A stretch of 64,000 nt of DNA. It comes from Schauerella fraxinea (GTDB lineage Bacteria; Pseudomonadota; Gammaproteobacteria; Burkholderiales; Burkholderiaceae_B). The stretch spans positions 806,001 through 870,000 of the forward strand of contig JAVDKK010000001.1 of NCBI GenBank assembly GCA_030849945.1, given 5' to 3'. Under the pieces are notes generated by a model, which saw only the letters and a program-made list of their open reading frames with translations, was not told the DNA's origin and did no database searches. Within the stretch, counting starts at the first letter, position 1, and every line of letters begins with the position of its first letter. The translations under genes and the position numbers were made by a program. Shown here piece after piece: positions 8,421 through 17,078 of this stretch.

Positions 8421-9242
8421 ATGACCCCCCGTAGCTACCTCTTCGTACCCGGCGATCGTCCGGAACGTTTCGACAAGGCCGCTGCCGCCGGCGCGCACGC
8501 CATCATCCTCGATCTGGAAGACGCCGTGGCGCCCGATCGCAAGGACGCAGCGCGCGAATCTGTGGCGGCATGGTTGGACGCACGGGGTGCGGTGGCCGGT
8601 CCTCAGATCCTCGTTCGCATCAATACCGAAGACACGGCCTGGTTTGCGCGCGACTGCGCCATCGTCGGCAACGCGGCGGTGCATGCCGTGATGATGCCCA
8701 AGTCGCAGGACACGGACGTGCTCAAGGCGCTGGCGTCGCATCTGCGCGCCGATCAACTGATCGTGCCGCTGATCGAAACCGTCAAGGGATGGGATATTGC
8801 CCGCGCCCTCGCCAGTCAGGCGAAGGTGCAGCGGTTGGCGTTCGGTTCTGTCGACTTCAATGCCGACGCCGGCACGAGCGGCGATGGCGATGCGCTCGAT
8901 CTGGTGCGCAGTCAGCTGGTGATGGCGTCCCGTTTGGCAGACGTGCTGCCGCCGGTAGATGGCGTGTCGCTGGCGTTGGACGATCTGGATGGCTTGACGG
9001 CCGACGTGCGGCGCGCGCGCCGCTTCGGCTTTGGCGCCAAGCTGTGCGTGCATCCCAAGCAGGTCGCCGGCATCAACGCGGGGTTTGCGCCCAGCGCCGA
9101 AGAAGTGGCTTGGGCGCGACGGGTGCATGAAGCGGTTGCCGCCCAAGGCCTGGGCGCCATTGCGGTCGACGGCAAGTTGGTCGACCGCCCGGTGTACGTG
9201 CTGGCGCAGACGATTCTGGCCAACGCGCCCGCCGGGTTCTAA
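8421..9242 (+). CDS. HpcH/HpaI (CitE-like) CoA-ester lyase
   Basis: A 273-residue TIM-barrel protein of the CitE/HpcH family, preceded by a strong AAAGGAGA ribosome site. The N-terminus RSYLFVPGDRPERFDKA and LDLEDAV (metal-site Glu) are hallmarks. VPLIETVKG, FGSVDFNAD and KLCVHPKQV follow in order. Relatives cleave malyl-CoA, citramalyl-CoA or citryl groups into acetyl-CoA plus a keto acid. With the MaoC hydratase and CaiB transferase it completes a trio like the itaconate/mesaconate route, which ends with citramalyl-CoA split to acetyl-CoA and pyruvate. It is the last gene of the operon. Confidence 0.88.
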   Translation: MTPRSYLFVPGDRPERFDKAAAAGAHAIILDLEDAVAPDRKDAARESVAAWLDARGAVAGPQILVRINTEDTAWFARDCAIVGNAAVHAVMMPKSQDTDVLKALASHLRADQLIVPLIETVKGWDIARALASQAKVQRLAFGSVDFNADAGTSGDGDALDLVRSQLVMASRLADVLPPVDGVSLALDDLDGLTADVRRARRFGFGAKLCVHPKQVAGINAGFAPSAEEVAWARRVHEAVAAQGLGAIAVDGKLVDRPVYVLAQTILANAPAGF

Positions 9243-9244
9243 AC

Positions 9245-9389
9245 GCGGATTAGTACGCCGAGTGCGTTCGATACCTGATGTACGTGGGATGCTTCAAGCA
9301 CGTTCGGTATGTCAGGGGCTTTAGGTACGTCAGGTACTTTCAATACGTTCCGTGCGTTCCGTGCGTTCCGTACGTCAGGTACGTTCAAT
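9245..9389. repeat. Degenerate 9-bp tandem repeats between the CitE-like gene and lysA
   Basis: The gap between two convergent genes is filled with variants of a 9-base unit. The clearest part is 9345-9371: ACGTTCCGT, GCGTTCCGT, GCGTTCCGT. It is followed by ACGTCAGGT (9372-9380) and ACGTTCAAT (9381-9389). Looser copies with GGTACGTCA and AAGCACGTT extend leftward to about 9250. The last unit includes the lysA stop codon at 9385-9387. I see no hairpin terminator here and no protein-coding reason for the period. Confidence 0.75.
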
Positions 9390-10674
9390 CGGGCAATACC
9401 GACTCGCCCGCCGTCAACATGTCCAGCGTTTCGCGCTTGCGCACCACGTGCGATTGCTCGCCGTCGACCATCACCTCGGCGGGCCGCACGCGGCTGTTGT
9501 AATTGCCGGCCATCACCATGCCGTAGGCACCGGCCGATTCGACCGCCAGCACATCGCCTTGCGCGAGCACGAGCGGGCGCTGCTTGGCCAGCCAATCGCC
9601 GGATTCGCAGATCGGTCCCACGATGTCATAAATCTGCACCGCGCCCAGGCGCGGTTTGACCGGCACCACGCCATGCCACGCCTGATAGAGCGCCGGTCGC
9701 AGCAGGTCGTTCATGGCGGCATCGACGATGGCGAAGTTGCGCGCCTCGGCGTGCTTCAGAAATTGCACCGTGGTGAGCAGAATGCCGGCGTTGCCCACCA
9801 ACGAGCGGCCCGGTTCCATCACGATCTGCAGATGCCCGTAGCCACGCGCGTCCAAGCGGTCGAACACCTGGTCCAGCAGGGTCTTGGGCGACGGCGGCGT
9901 TTCGTCGGTATAGCGAATGCCCAAACCGCCGCCGATATCCAGGTGATGGATCTCGATGCCGTCGCGCTTCAGGCCGTCCACCAGGTCGAGCAGCTTGTCG
10001 AGGGCGTCCAGATAGGGGCTGATGTCGATCAACTGCGAGCCGATGTGGCAATCCACCCCCACGATGTCGATGTTGGCCAAGGACTTCGCCAGGCGATACA
10101 CCTCGGGCGCGTCTTCGATTGCGATACCGAACTTGTTTTCTTTCAAGCCCGTCGAAATGTAGGGGTGCGTTTGCGCATCCACATCCGGGTTCACGCGCAA
10201 CGATACCGGCGCGCGCTTGCCCTCGGCTTCGGCCACCAGCGACAGCAGTCGCAGTTCGGCTTCGGATTCGACGTTGAAGCTTTTTACGCCTGCCTTGAGC
10301 GCAGCCTGCATTTCCCACGCTTGCTTGCCCACACCCGAAAATACGATCTTGCCGGGATCGGCGCCTACCGCCAGCACGCGTTGCAGCTCACCGCCCGAGA
10401 CGATGTCGAACCCGGCGCCCAAACGTGCAAACTCTTTCAGCACGGCCAGGTTGGAGTTGGCTTTCATGCCGTAGCAGACCACCACGTCGCGGCCGTTGAC
10501 GGCATCGCTGTAGCGGCCATAGGCCTCGGCGAGTGCCGCACGGGAGTACACGTACAACGGCGTGCCGTGTTCGGCCACCAAACGGTCCAGTGCAACGCCT
10601 TCGGCGTGCAGGGTGCCGTCCTGAAGATGAAAATGCGGTTGTCCGGCCAACGCCGGGTGGGAAGTCTGCGTCAT
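9385..10674 (-). CDS. lysA: Diaminopimelate decarboxylase
   Basis: A 429-residue PLP enzyme that makes L-lysine from meso-diaminopimelate. The PLP lysine is in VCYGMKANSN. Other family motifs are SGGELQRVLAVG, HCHIGSQL-like (CHIGSQL), HHLDIGGGLGI, EPGRSLVGNAG, and a C-terminal CESGDWLAKQR with AVESAGAYG. The start at 10674 (MTQTSHPALAG) is preferred because the 76 residues upstream are an Arg/Pro-rich shadow of the neighbouring lptM gene. It lies 31 bases downstream of lptM on the same strand, the standard proteobacterial order lptM-lysA. Confidence 0.96.
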   Translation of the reverse strand: MTQTSHPALAGQPHFHLQDGTLHAEGVALDRLVAEHGTPLYVYSRAALAEAYGRYSDAVNGRDVVVCYGMKANSNLAVLKEFARLGAGFDIVSGGELQRVLAVGADPGKIVFSGVGKQAWEMQAALKAGVKSFNVESEAELRLLSLVAEAEGKRAPVSLRVNPDVDAQTHPYISTGLKENKFGIAIEDAPEVYRLAKSLANIDIVGVDCHIGSQLIDISPYLDALDKLLDLVDGLKRDGIEIHHLDIGGGLGIRYTDETPPSPKTLLDQVFDRLDARGYGHLQIVMEPGRSLVGNAGILLTTVQFLKHAEARNFAIVDAAMNDLLRPALYQAWHGVVPVKPRLGAVQIYDIVGPICESGDWLAKQRPLVLAQGDVLAVESAGAYGMVMAGNYNSRVRPAEVMVDGEQSHVVRKRETLDMLTAGESVLPD

Positions 10675-10705
10675 GAGAAAGGTACTGCGCGAAGCGCGTA
10701 AAGCG

Positions 10706-11017
10706 TTATTGGGACGTGCTGCTGGCGTTCGAGCCGGACGACGTGCCGCCGGGCGCCTGCGTGGAAATACCGGTGGTCGACGAGTTGCCGGAAGATGACG
10801 ACGACGTCGGCAGCGCTTCGGTTTGGGTCGGCGAGGTAATCGGCGAAGGCGGTTTAGGCTGGGTTTGCGTCGGCGTCGTTTGAACGGGCGTGGCTTGCCC
10901 ATTGGGGGCGGGGGGGAAATAGAGCGGGCCCTTGTAGCCGCAGGCTGCCACGACCGCCGTCAGGACGGCAGTCGCTACAATGCGGGAAACCAGGCGGCTA
11001 AAAGCCAAATGGAACAC
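10706..11017 (-). CDS. lptM: LptM-like small lipoprotein (YifL family)
   Basis: A 103-residue lipoprotein. The lipobox region TAVVAAC is followed immediately by GYKGPLYFPP, the diagnostic LptM core that helps LptD mature in the LPS translocon. The rest is a low-complexity Pro/Thr/Ser/Gln tail (residues 37-103) longer than in E. coli. No ATG is suitably placed, so I use the GTG at 11017, which has TTTTGGAG about 7 bases upstream. It is co-directional with lysA and divergent from cyaY with only 31 bases between the starts, so the two promoters overlap the opposite genes. Confidence 0.85.
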   Translation of the reverse strand: MFHLAFSRLVSRIVATAVLTAVVAACGYKGPLYFPPAPNGQATPVQTTPTQTQPKPPSPITSPTQTEALPTSSSSSGNSSTTGISTQAPGGTSSGSNASSTSQ

Positions 11018-11048
11018 AGAGAACTCCAAAAGCGTGCAGGTTGGGATT

Positions 11049-11384
11049 ATGAACGATACCGAATTTCTTGCGTTGACCGAAAAAGTGCTCGATACGATCG
11101 AGAGCCAGGCCGACGATTGGGCGGCCACCCACGATATCGACATCGAAGCCACGCGTAACGGCAACGTGTTGACGCTGGTGTTCGATGACGAGATCCACAT
11201 TGTCGTCAACAGTCAGGCGGCCATGCAGGAAATCTGGGTCGCCGCGCGCAGCGGTGGCTTTCACTACCGCTTTGAAGGCGAGCATTGGCACGATACCCGC
11301 GGCGGCCCCAATCTGGACGATGCGCTGTCGCAAATCTGTTCCGATGCGGCCGGTGTGCCCATCGTCGTCAAGGTCAGCGTGTAA
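11049..11384 (+). CDS. cyaY: Iron-sulfur cluster assembly protein CyaY (frataxin)
   Basis: A 111-residue frataxin homologue that binds iron through an acidic ridge and modulates cysteine desulfurase activity. The acidic N-terminal helix (MNDTEFLALTEKVLDTIES) is followed by a beta sheet with VLTLVFDDEIHIVVNSQ, then QEIWVAARSGGFHY, matching the family. The start at 11049 is chosen because the upstream extension to 10980 runs into lptM. The divergent lptM-lysA/cyaY pair is conserved in proteobacteria. Confidence 0.95.
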   Translation: MNDTEFLALTEKVLDTIESQADDWAATHDIDIEATRNGNVLTLVFDDEIHIVVNSQAAMQEIWVAARSGGFHYRFEGEHWHDTRGGPNLDDALSQICSDAAGVPIVVKVSV

Positions 11385-11554
11385 CTCGCGCCGCTGTTGA
11401 GGGCCTGGTCACGCACGGTGGTTTAAAACCCTTCGGCGCGTGGTTTGGTGCTTGGTTCGGCGAGCCGTGCATGTTGCCTTACACGCCTCACCTCTCACGC
11501 CAGCCCTCTCATGCGCTCATTATCAGGTTTGGATCTTTCGGACTTGGATAAAGC

Positions 11555-11580
11555 AACGCCGGCTCGCAAGCCGGCGTTTT
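11555..11580. terminator. Intrinsic terminator, probably bidirectional
   Basis: A perfect 10-bp stem, AACGCCGGCT (11555-11564) with AGCCGGCGTT (11569-11578), closes a 4-base loop and runs into TTTT. It lies between convergent cyaY and the PBP1A gene. The remaining bases of the gap (11385-11669) show nothing else I can support. Confidence 0.8.
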
Positions 11581-11669
11581 GCTGTCTGGACCGAGCCTGA
11601 CGGTTTGCGCCGCACTCCCGGTTCGGTGTAGCGGCAATCGGCCGCCACATGATTCAAACCGGCGTGGGT

Positions 11670-14114
11670 TTAAAACTGCAGGTTCTGGCTCATCTGCGAG
11701 TCGCCGCGCATCGTCGGGGCCACCGTCACGCCGCCACGCGGGCTCGGCGACTCACCCAACGTACTCAGGAAATCGCCCAGCGAATCGTTGACGGGCAGGC
11801 CCAGTCGCGCCACGGCCTGGCCGGGCGGGAACTCGGCGAAGTACAACTCGCCGCCTTCCACGAGCAATCCTTCCGGACGCGGGCGGCGCGTTTCTTCAGG
11901 CACGCCCTTGAGGGCATCCTGCATGTATTCAAGCCAGATCGGCAACGCGACGCCGCCACCCGTTTCGCGCGAGCCCAACGATTTCGGTTGGTCGTAGCCG
12001 AGCCAGGCGGTCGCGACCAGGGCTGGGGTGTAGCCCGAGAACCAGGCATCCACCGATTCGTTGGTGGTGCCCGTCTTGCCGGCCAGATCGTTGCGCTTGA
12101 GGATGGCACGTGCCCGGGCGGCCGTGCCGGAAGTGGCCACGCCACGGAGCATGTCGTCCATCACGTACGCGGTGCGGGCGTCGATTGCTCGCGCCGCCGC
12201 GTCGCCGGCGACCACGGGTTTCGACTGCATCAGCACCTTGCCCGAGCTGTCGGTGACGCGATCGATCAGATAAGGCGTGATGCGATAACCGCCGTTGGCG
12301 AACACGGCGTAGGCGCCGGCCAACTGCAGCGGAGTCACGGCCCCGGCGCCCAATGCCATCGGCAGCACAGGCGGTTGACGCGACTTGTCAAAACCGAAAC
12401 GGGTCAGGTAATCCTGGGCATATTGCGGGCCGATGGCCTGCATGATGCGGATCGTGACCATGTTCTTGGACTTGTAGAGGCCTTGACGCATGGTGAGCAT
12501 CGGCTCGTACTGATTGCCGTAGTTCTTCGGGCTCCAGGCCTTGGAGCCCGTTTGCGAGGCCGTCAGCGAGAACGGCTGGTCGGAAATCTGCGTGGCGGGC
12601 GTCAGGCCACGTTCGAGCGAGGCCGCATAGATGAACGGCTTGATGTTCGAACCCGGCTGGCGCCACGCTTGCGTGACGCGGTTGAAATTGCCGCGATAGA
12701 AGTCGAAGCCGCCCACCAGCGATCGGATCGCGCCGTCTTGTGGCGTGAGCGACACGAAGGCCGCCTGCACCGACGGCATATTGATTACTTCCCAGCCTTC
12801 GCCCACTTGGTGCAGGTACACAACCGAGCCGCGCTTGATGCGCATTTCCGGTTTGACCTTGTCGCCGAGTGCGCGGGCGACGATGCCCAGGATCTTCTTG
12901 TCGGTAATCGACACGATCTCGCGCGAACTGCGTGCCACCTTGATCTCATTGGGCGACGCTGAAATCACCACGCCAGTCAGCAAATCGCCGCTGTCCGGGA
13001 ATTTCTCGAAGACGCCATCCAGAAAATCATCCAGGGCCTGCGGGTCTTTCTCGACGCCTGCGGGCATTTCGAGTTGTTCTTCCGGGCCGGGATACGGGGC
13101 GCGGCGCGTGTAGTCGATCACGCCGTCGCGCAGGGCGCGATAGGCCGATTCCTGGTCCTTCGACTGCACGGTGGTGTAGATGTTGATGCCGCGCGAGTAC
13201 ACATTGTCTTGATAGACGTTGTAGAGCAACTGGCGGGCGAGTTCGGCCACGTATTCGCCGTGCACGGCATAGCCGCCGGCGGGCGTGCCTTCCGCGGACT
13301 TGATCACGATGGGCTGGGCCATCGCGGTCTTGTACTCGGGCTCGGTGAGGTACCCCAGCGACTGCATGCGACCCAGCACATAGCGCTGGCGCAGTTCGGC
13401 GCGGGGGCGGTTCGAAATCGGATTGAAGCGCGACGGCGCTTTTGGAATGCCGGCGAGCATTGCCGCTTCGGCAGGCGTCACTTCCGCCAATGGCTTGCCG
13501 AAGTAGGTACGCGCCGCTGCCGCGAAACCGTATGCGCGATGGCCTAGATAGATCTGATTCATGTACAGCTCGAGAATCTGATCCTTGCCCAGGCTCGCTT
13601 CAATCTTGAACGTTAAGAGCAGTTCGTAGAACTTACGCGAATATGTCTTCTCGGACGAGAGATAGAAGTTACGCGCCACCTGCATCGTGATTGTGCTGGC
13701 GCCTTGCGTCTTCGACATGTTGACCAGATTGGTCACGCCGGCACGCACCACGCCTTGCCAATCGATGCCGCCATGTTGGTAGAAACGGTCGTCTTCCGCC
13801 GCCAATACCGCCGATTTCATCACGTCGGGGATTTCGTTGAAGCGCAGCACGTTCCGGCGCTCTTCGCCAAATTCGCCGATCAATACCCGATCTGCCGTGA
13901 AAATACGCAGCGGCACACGGGGACGATAGTCGGTCATCGCGTGCAAATCGGGCAGATTCGGCCAAGCCAATGCCAATGCCATCCCTCCCAGCAATACGCC
14001 GCACAGGGCGAACCCGCCAAGCAGCACGGCGGATTTCACGATAAATCGTAGAAAGGCCGAACCGTGTTTGGCAGGCGGGGACTTCTTGGAGGGGGTGTTC
14101 TTGGTCTGGCTCAT
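11670..14114 (-). CDS. mrcA: Penicillin-binding protein 1A, bifunctional
   Basis: An 814-residue class A PBP (also called ponA). After a basic cytoplasmic N-terminus there is one membrane anchor near residues 25-55. The GT51 glycosyltransferase domain shows EDDRFYQHGGID with the catalytic Glu. The transpeptidase domain has the serine in SNIKPF (SxxK box) and LAGKTGTTNE (KTG box), plus the OB-like insertion of PBP1A. It builds and crosslinks peptidoglycan. The ATG at 14114 (MSQTKNTPSKK) is preferred over the longer frame from 14291, which crosses the divergent aroK promoter. Confidence 0.95.
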   Translation of the reverse strand: MSQTKNTPSKKSPPAKHGSAFLRFIVKSAVLLGGFALCGVLLGGMALALAWPNLPDLHAMTDYRPRVPLRIFTADRVLIGEFGEERRNVLRFNEIPDVMKSAVLAAEDDRFYQHGGIDWQGVVRAGVTNLVNMSKTQGASTITMQVARNFYLSSEKTYSRKFYELLLTFKIEASLGKDQILELYMNQIYLGHRAYGFAAAARTYFGKPLAEVTPAEAAMLAGIPKAPSRFNPISNRPRAELRQRYVLGRMQSLGYLTEPEYKTAMAQPIVIKSAEGTPAGGYAVHGEYVAELARQLLYNVYQDNVYSRGINIYTTVQSKDQESAYRALRDGVIDYTRRAPYPGPEEQLEMPAGVEKDPQALDDFLDGVFEKFPDSGDLLTGVVISASPNEIKVARSSREIVSITDKKILGIVARALGDKVKPEMRIKRGSVVYLHQVGEGWEVINMPSVQAAFVSLTPQDGAIRSLVGGFDFYRGNFNRVTQAWRQPGSNIKPFIYAASLERGLTPATQISDQPFSLTASQTGSKAWSPKNYGNQYEPMLTMRQGLYKSKNMVTIRIMQAIGPQYAQDYLTRFGFDKSRQPPVLPMALGAGAVTPLQLAGAYAVFANGGYRITPYLIDRVTDSSGKVLMQSKPVVAGDAAARAIDARTAYVMDDMLRGVATSGTAARARAILKRNDLAGKTGTTNESVDAWFSGYTPALVATAWLGYDQPKSLGSRETGGGVALPIWLEYMQDALKGVPEETRRPRPEGLLVEGGELYFAEFPPGQAVARLGLPVNDSLGDFLSTLGESPSPRGGVTVAPTMRGDSQMSQNLQF

Positions 14115-14227
14115 TGCGGCGATTTTACGGGCAACTCGGTAAAGGACTGGGCATGGCGGGCGGCATTGTGTGAACGAATCGGTGACTGTGGTGCCCAGGC
14201 AACTGCGCGCAATGGGATAATGCACGT

Positions 14228-14869
14228 ATGAACGCGATCGCCAACTCCTGCCCCGACCCGGAAGCGCCTCCTGAGGCGCAGGCCGAGCCATGCGTGCCGC
14301 TGGACGGCGACGCGCTCCTGTCCAAGCCGGCCGAACCGTTGCCGCACGACCTGCCCATCATCCTCGTCGGCATGATGGGGGCGGGCAAAACAACGATTGG
14401 CCGAGGCTTGGCGCGGGCGGTAGGCCGCGAATTTGTCGATCTGGATCATGAGCTCGAAGCGCGCTGCGGAGTCCGCGTGCCCATTATTTTTGAAATCGAG
14501 GGCGAGGCAGGTTTTCGCCGTCGCGAAGCGACTGTGTTATCGGAGTGTACCCAACGGCGCAATATTATTCTTGCTACCGGTGGGGGCGCCGTGCTGAATC
14601 CGGATAATCGGCGCCTGCTCCACGAGCGCGGCATTGTGCTTTATTTGCGCGCCAGCGTCGATGAACTTTATCGCCGCACCTGCCGCGACAAAAATCGCCC
14701 GCTCCTGGCTACGGCCGATCCTCGCGCGACGCTGCGCGATCTGCTTGGCCTGCGCGACCCGCTTTACCGCGAGGTGGCGCACCTCATCGTCGAAACCGGC
14801 TGCACCCCGGTCTCGAGTCTGGTCAAGTCCCTGGTGCCCAAATTGTTGAGTTACGAGAAGCCCACATGA
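14228..14869 (+). CDS. aroK: Shikimate kinase
   Basis: A 213-residue enzyme that phosphorylates shikimate in aromatic amino acid synthesis. Walker A is GMMGAGKTT (49-57); VDLDHELEARCG supplies the shikimate-binding Asp, FRRREA the Arg, and ATGGGAVL the third motif, with the lid at DKNRPLL. About 40 residues of Pro/Ala/Glu-rich sequence precede the domain, longer than usual. It overlaps aroB by ATGA. In many relatives the pilMNOPQ genes lie between the PBP1A gene and aroK; here the two are directly divergent. Confidence 0.95.
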   Translation: MNAIANSCPDPEAPPEAQAEPCVPLDGDALLSKPAEPLPHDLPIILVGMMGAGKTTIGRGLARAVGREFVDLDHELEARCGVRVPIIFEIEGEAGFRRREATVLSECTQRRNIILATGGGAVLNPDNRRLLHERGIVLYLRASVDELYRRTCRDKNRPLLATADPRATLRDLLGLRDPLYREVAHLIVETGCTPVSSLVKSLVPKLLSYEKPT

Positions 14870-15948
14870 ACGTCGTCGACGTCGACACCCCCGGGGGCCA
14901 ATACCCCATTCGCATCGCCGCCGGCCGCATCGATCGCCTGGCCGAATCCATTCCGGCCGATGCCACGGCGATCGCCGTGGTCACCAATCCAGTCGTGGGC
15001 GCCCTTTACGGCGAACGCGTGGCAAAGGCGCTCGCCGCCACCGGCAAGCGTGTCGTGCACATCGAACTGCCCGACGGCGAAGCGCACAAGGATTGGCAAA
15101 CACTCAACCTCATCTTCGACGCCATGTTGTCGAACAAGCTCGACCGGCGCGCCGTGCTCGTGGCGCTGGGTGGCGGCGTGATCGGCGACATGACCGGGTT
15201 CGCTGCGGCGGTATATATGCGCGGCGTGCGTTTCGTGCAGGTGCCCACCACGTTGCTCGCCCAGGTCGATTCGTCGGTTGGGGGCAAAACGGCAGTCAAT
15301 CATCCGCTCGGCAAGAACATGATCGGCGCGTTCTATCAGCCGATTTCGGTCGAGATCGATCTGGACGTGCTTGCCACGCTGCCGGCGCGCGAGATCTCTG
15401 CCGGGCTGGCCGAAGTCATCAAGTACGGTCTGATTCTCGATCCCGCCTTCTGGTCGTGGTGCGAGGAGCATGCGCAAAAATTGCGTGCGCTCGATCCGCC
15501 CACGATTGCCTATGCCATCCAACGTTCCTGCGAGCTCAAGGCGCAGGTGGTCGGCAAGGATGAGCGCGAGTCGGGTTTGCGCGCCATTCTCAATCTGGGT
15601 CACACCTTCGGTCATGCCATCGAGTCGGGCCTGGGCTACGGCGCATGGCTGCATGGCGAAGCCGTGGGCTGCGGGATGGTGCAGGCGGCGGAGTTGTCGG
15701 CCGAGGTGGCGGGCTTTCCGCCGGCCGACGTCGAGCGCGTGCGTGCGCTGACTGAAGCCATCGGTTGCCCGGTGGTCGCGCCCGACCTGGGGGCGGATCG
15801 TTGGATCGACCTGATGCAGGTCGACAAGAAAACCGAAGGTGGCGAGATCCGCTTTGTGTTGATGCCGCGTATCGGCGAAGCGTTGATGCGCAGCGTGCCC
15901 GACGCCGCGCTGCGTCGCGTGCTCGACCGCACGGTGGAAACCGCATGA
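14866..15948 (+). CDS. aroB: 3-dehydroquinate synthase
   Basis: A 360-residue NAD- and zinc-dependent enzyme converting DAHP to 3-dehydroquinate, the second step of the shikimate pathway. ALGGGVIGDMTGFAAA forms the NAD site, and SSVGGKTAVNHPLGKN contributes substrate contacts. The metal ligands lie in EVIKYG, LGHTFGHAIE and the LHGEAVGCGM region. It overlaps aroK by four bases upstream and dgt by four bases downstream, so the three are one translationally coupled operon. Confidence 0.96.
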   Translation: MNVVDVDTPGGQYPIRIAAGRIDRLAESIPADATAIAVVTNPVVGALYGERVAKALAATGKRVVHIELPDGEAHKDWQTLNLIFDAMLSNKLDRRAVLVALGGGVIGDMTGFAAAVYMRGVRFVQVPTTLLAQVDSSVGGKTAVNHPLGKNMIGAFYQPISVEIDLDVLATLPAREISAGLAEVIKYGLILDPAFWSWCEEHAQKLRALDPPTIAYAIQRSCELKAQVVGKDERESGLRAILNLGHTFGHAIESGLGYGAWLHGEAVGCGMVQAAELSAEVAGFPPADVERVRALTEAIGCPVVAPDLGADRWIDLMQVDKKTEGGEIRFVLMPRIGEALMRSVPDAALRRVLDRTVETA

Positions 15949-17078
15949 GCGCGCTTGCGCCATACGCCTCCAATCCCGACCGCACGCGCGGCCGTCGTTA
16001 CCCGGAAATCACGCCGCCGGGGCGCAGCGAGTTTCAGCGCGATCGAGATCGCATCATCCATTCAGGCGCGTTCCAGCGCCTCGAGTACAAAACGCAGGTT
16101 TTCGTCAATCACGAGGGCGACCTCTTTCGCACGCGGCTCACGCATAGCCTGGAGGTCGCGCAAATCGCCCGCACGTTGGCGCGCAACCTGGGCCTGTCCG
16201 AAGATCTGACCGAGGCCATTTCGCTGGCGCACGACCTGGGCCATACCCCGTTCGGTCATGCCGGACAGGATGAGCTCAATGCCTGCATGCGCGAATACGC
16301 GCCGGATGCCGGCGGCTTCGAGCACAACCTGCAAAGCTTGCGCGTGGTGGATGCGCTCGAAGAGCGGTATGCCTCGTTCGATGGCCTCAATCTGTGCTTT
16401 GAAACACGCGAAGGCATCCTCAAGCACTGCTCGATCACGCATGCGGCGCAGTTGGGCGATGTGGGTGAGCGGTTTTTGAATCGCACGCAGCCGTCGTTGG
16501 AAGCGCAATTGGCCAACCTGGCTGACGAGATTGCGTATAACAATCACGACATCGACGATGGCCTGCGGTCGGGGCTGTTGACTATCGAGCAGTTGCAAGC
16601 CGTGCCGATTTTCGAACGGCATTTTGCCGAGGTCACCCAGCGCTATCCCGGCATTCAACCGCGCCGTGCCATTGCCGAGACCACGCGCCGAATGATCAAC
16701 TCGCTGGTGGTGGATCTCACGCAAACCAGCGCTGCTCGCATTGCCGAACATGCGCCGCAAAGTGCGGACGATGTGCGGCAGGCGCCGGCGTTGATCGGGT
16801 TTTCGGAGGCGTTGCGTGCCGAAGCCAATGCACTCAAGCGGTTTTTGTTTGAGAACCTGTACCGGCATTATCGGGTGCTGCGGATGACGACCAAAGCGCA
16901 GCGCATCGTGCGCGAGCTGTTTGTGGCCTTCCATGGCGATGCGCGCCTGCTGCCGCCTGATTACCGCCGCGATGATCCCATTGCGCAGGCCCGTGCCATC
17001 GCCGACTACATCGCCGGCATGACCGATCGTTATGCCATCGGCGAACATAAACGCATGTTCGAGATGAGCCAGGTGTAG
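15945..17078 (+). CDS. dgt: Deoxyguanosinetriphosphate triphosphohydrolase-like protein
   Basis: A 377-residue HD-superfamily dNTPase. The N-terminus RYPEITPPGRSEFQRDRDRI and FQRLEYKTQVF are typical. The metal-binding HD residues are in RTRLTHSLEV and AHDLGHTPFGHAGQDEL. DEIAYNNHDIDDG is the second conserved block. I start at the ATG at 15945, overlapping the aroB stop, not at the upstream frame start inside aroB. The aroK-aroB-dgt order is usual in Burkholderiales. It probably hydrolyses dNTPs to deoxynucleosides and triphosphate. Confidence 0.93.
   Translation: MSALAPYASNPDRTRGRRYPEITPPGRSEFQRDRDRIIHSGAFQRLEYKTQVFVNHEGDLFRTRLTHSLEVAQIARTLARNLGLSEDLTEAISLAHDLGHTPFGHAGQDELNACMREYAPDAGGFEHNLQSLRVVDALEERYASFDGLNLCFETREGILKHCSITHAAQLGDVGERFLNRTQPSLEAQLANLADEIAYNNHDIDDGLRSGLLTIEQLQAVPIFERHFAEVTQRYPGIQPRRAIAETTRRMINSLVVDLTQTSAARIAEHAPQSADDVRQAPALIGFSEALRAEANALKRFLFENLYRHYRVLRMTTKAQRIVRELFVAFHGDARLLPPDYRRDDPIAQARAIADYIAGMTDRYAIGEHKRMFEMSQV

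Noticed and set aside
9278..9659. Repeat-rich open frames across the 9-bp repeats on both strands
   Set aside because: The tri-residue pattern follows from the 9-base period; the frames run antisense or out of frame into lysA.
11670..12962. Long open frame on the plus strand opposite the PBP1A gene, about 437 codons
   Set aside because: It is the GC-rich antisense shadow of a clear PBP1A gene and has His/Arg/Gly-biased residues with no family motif.
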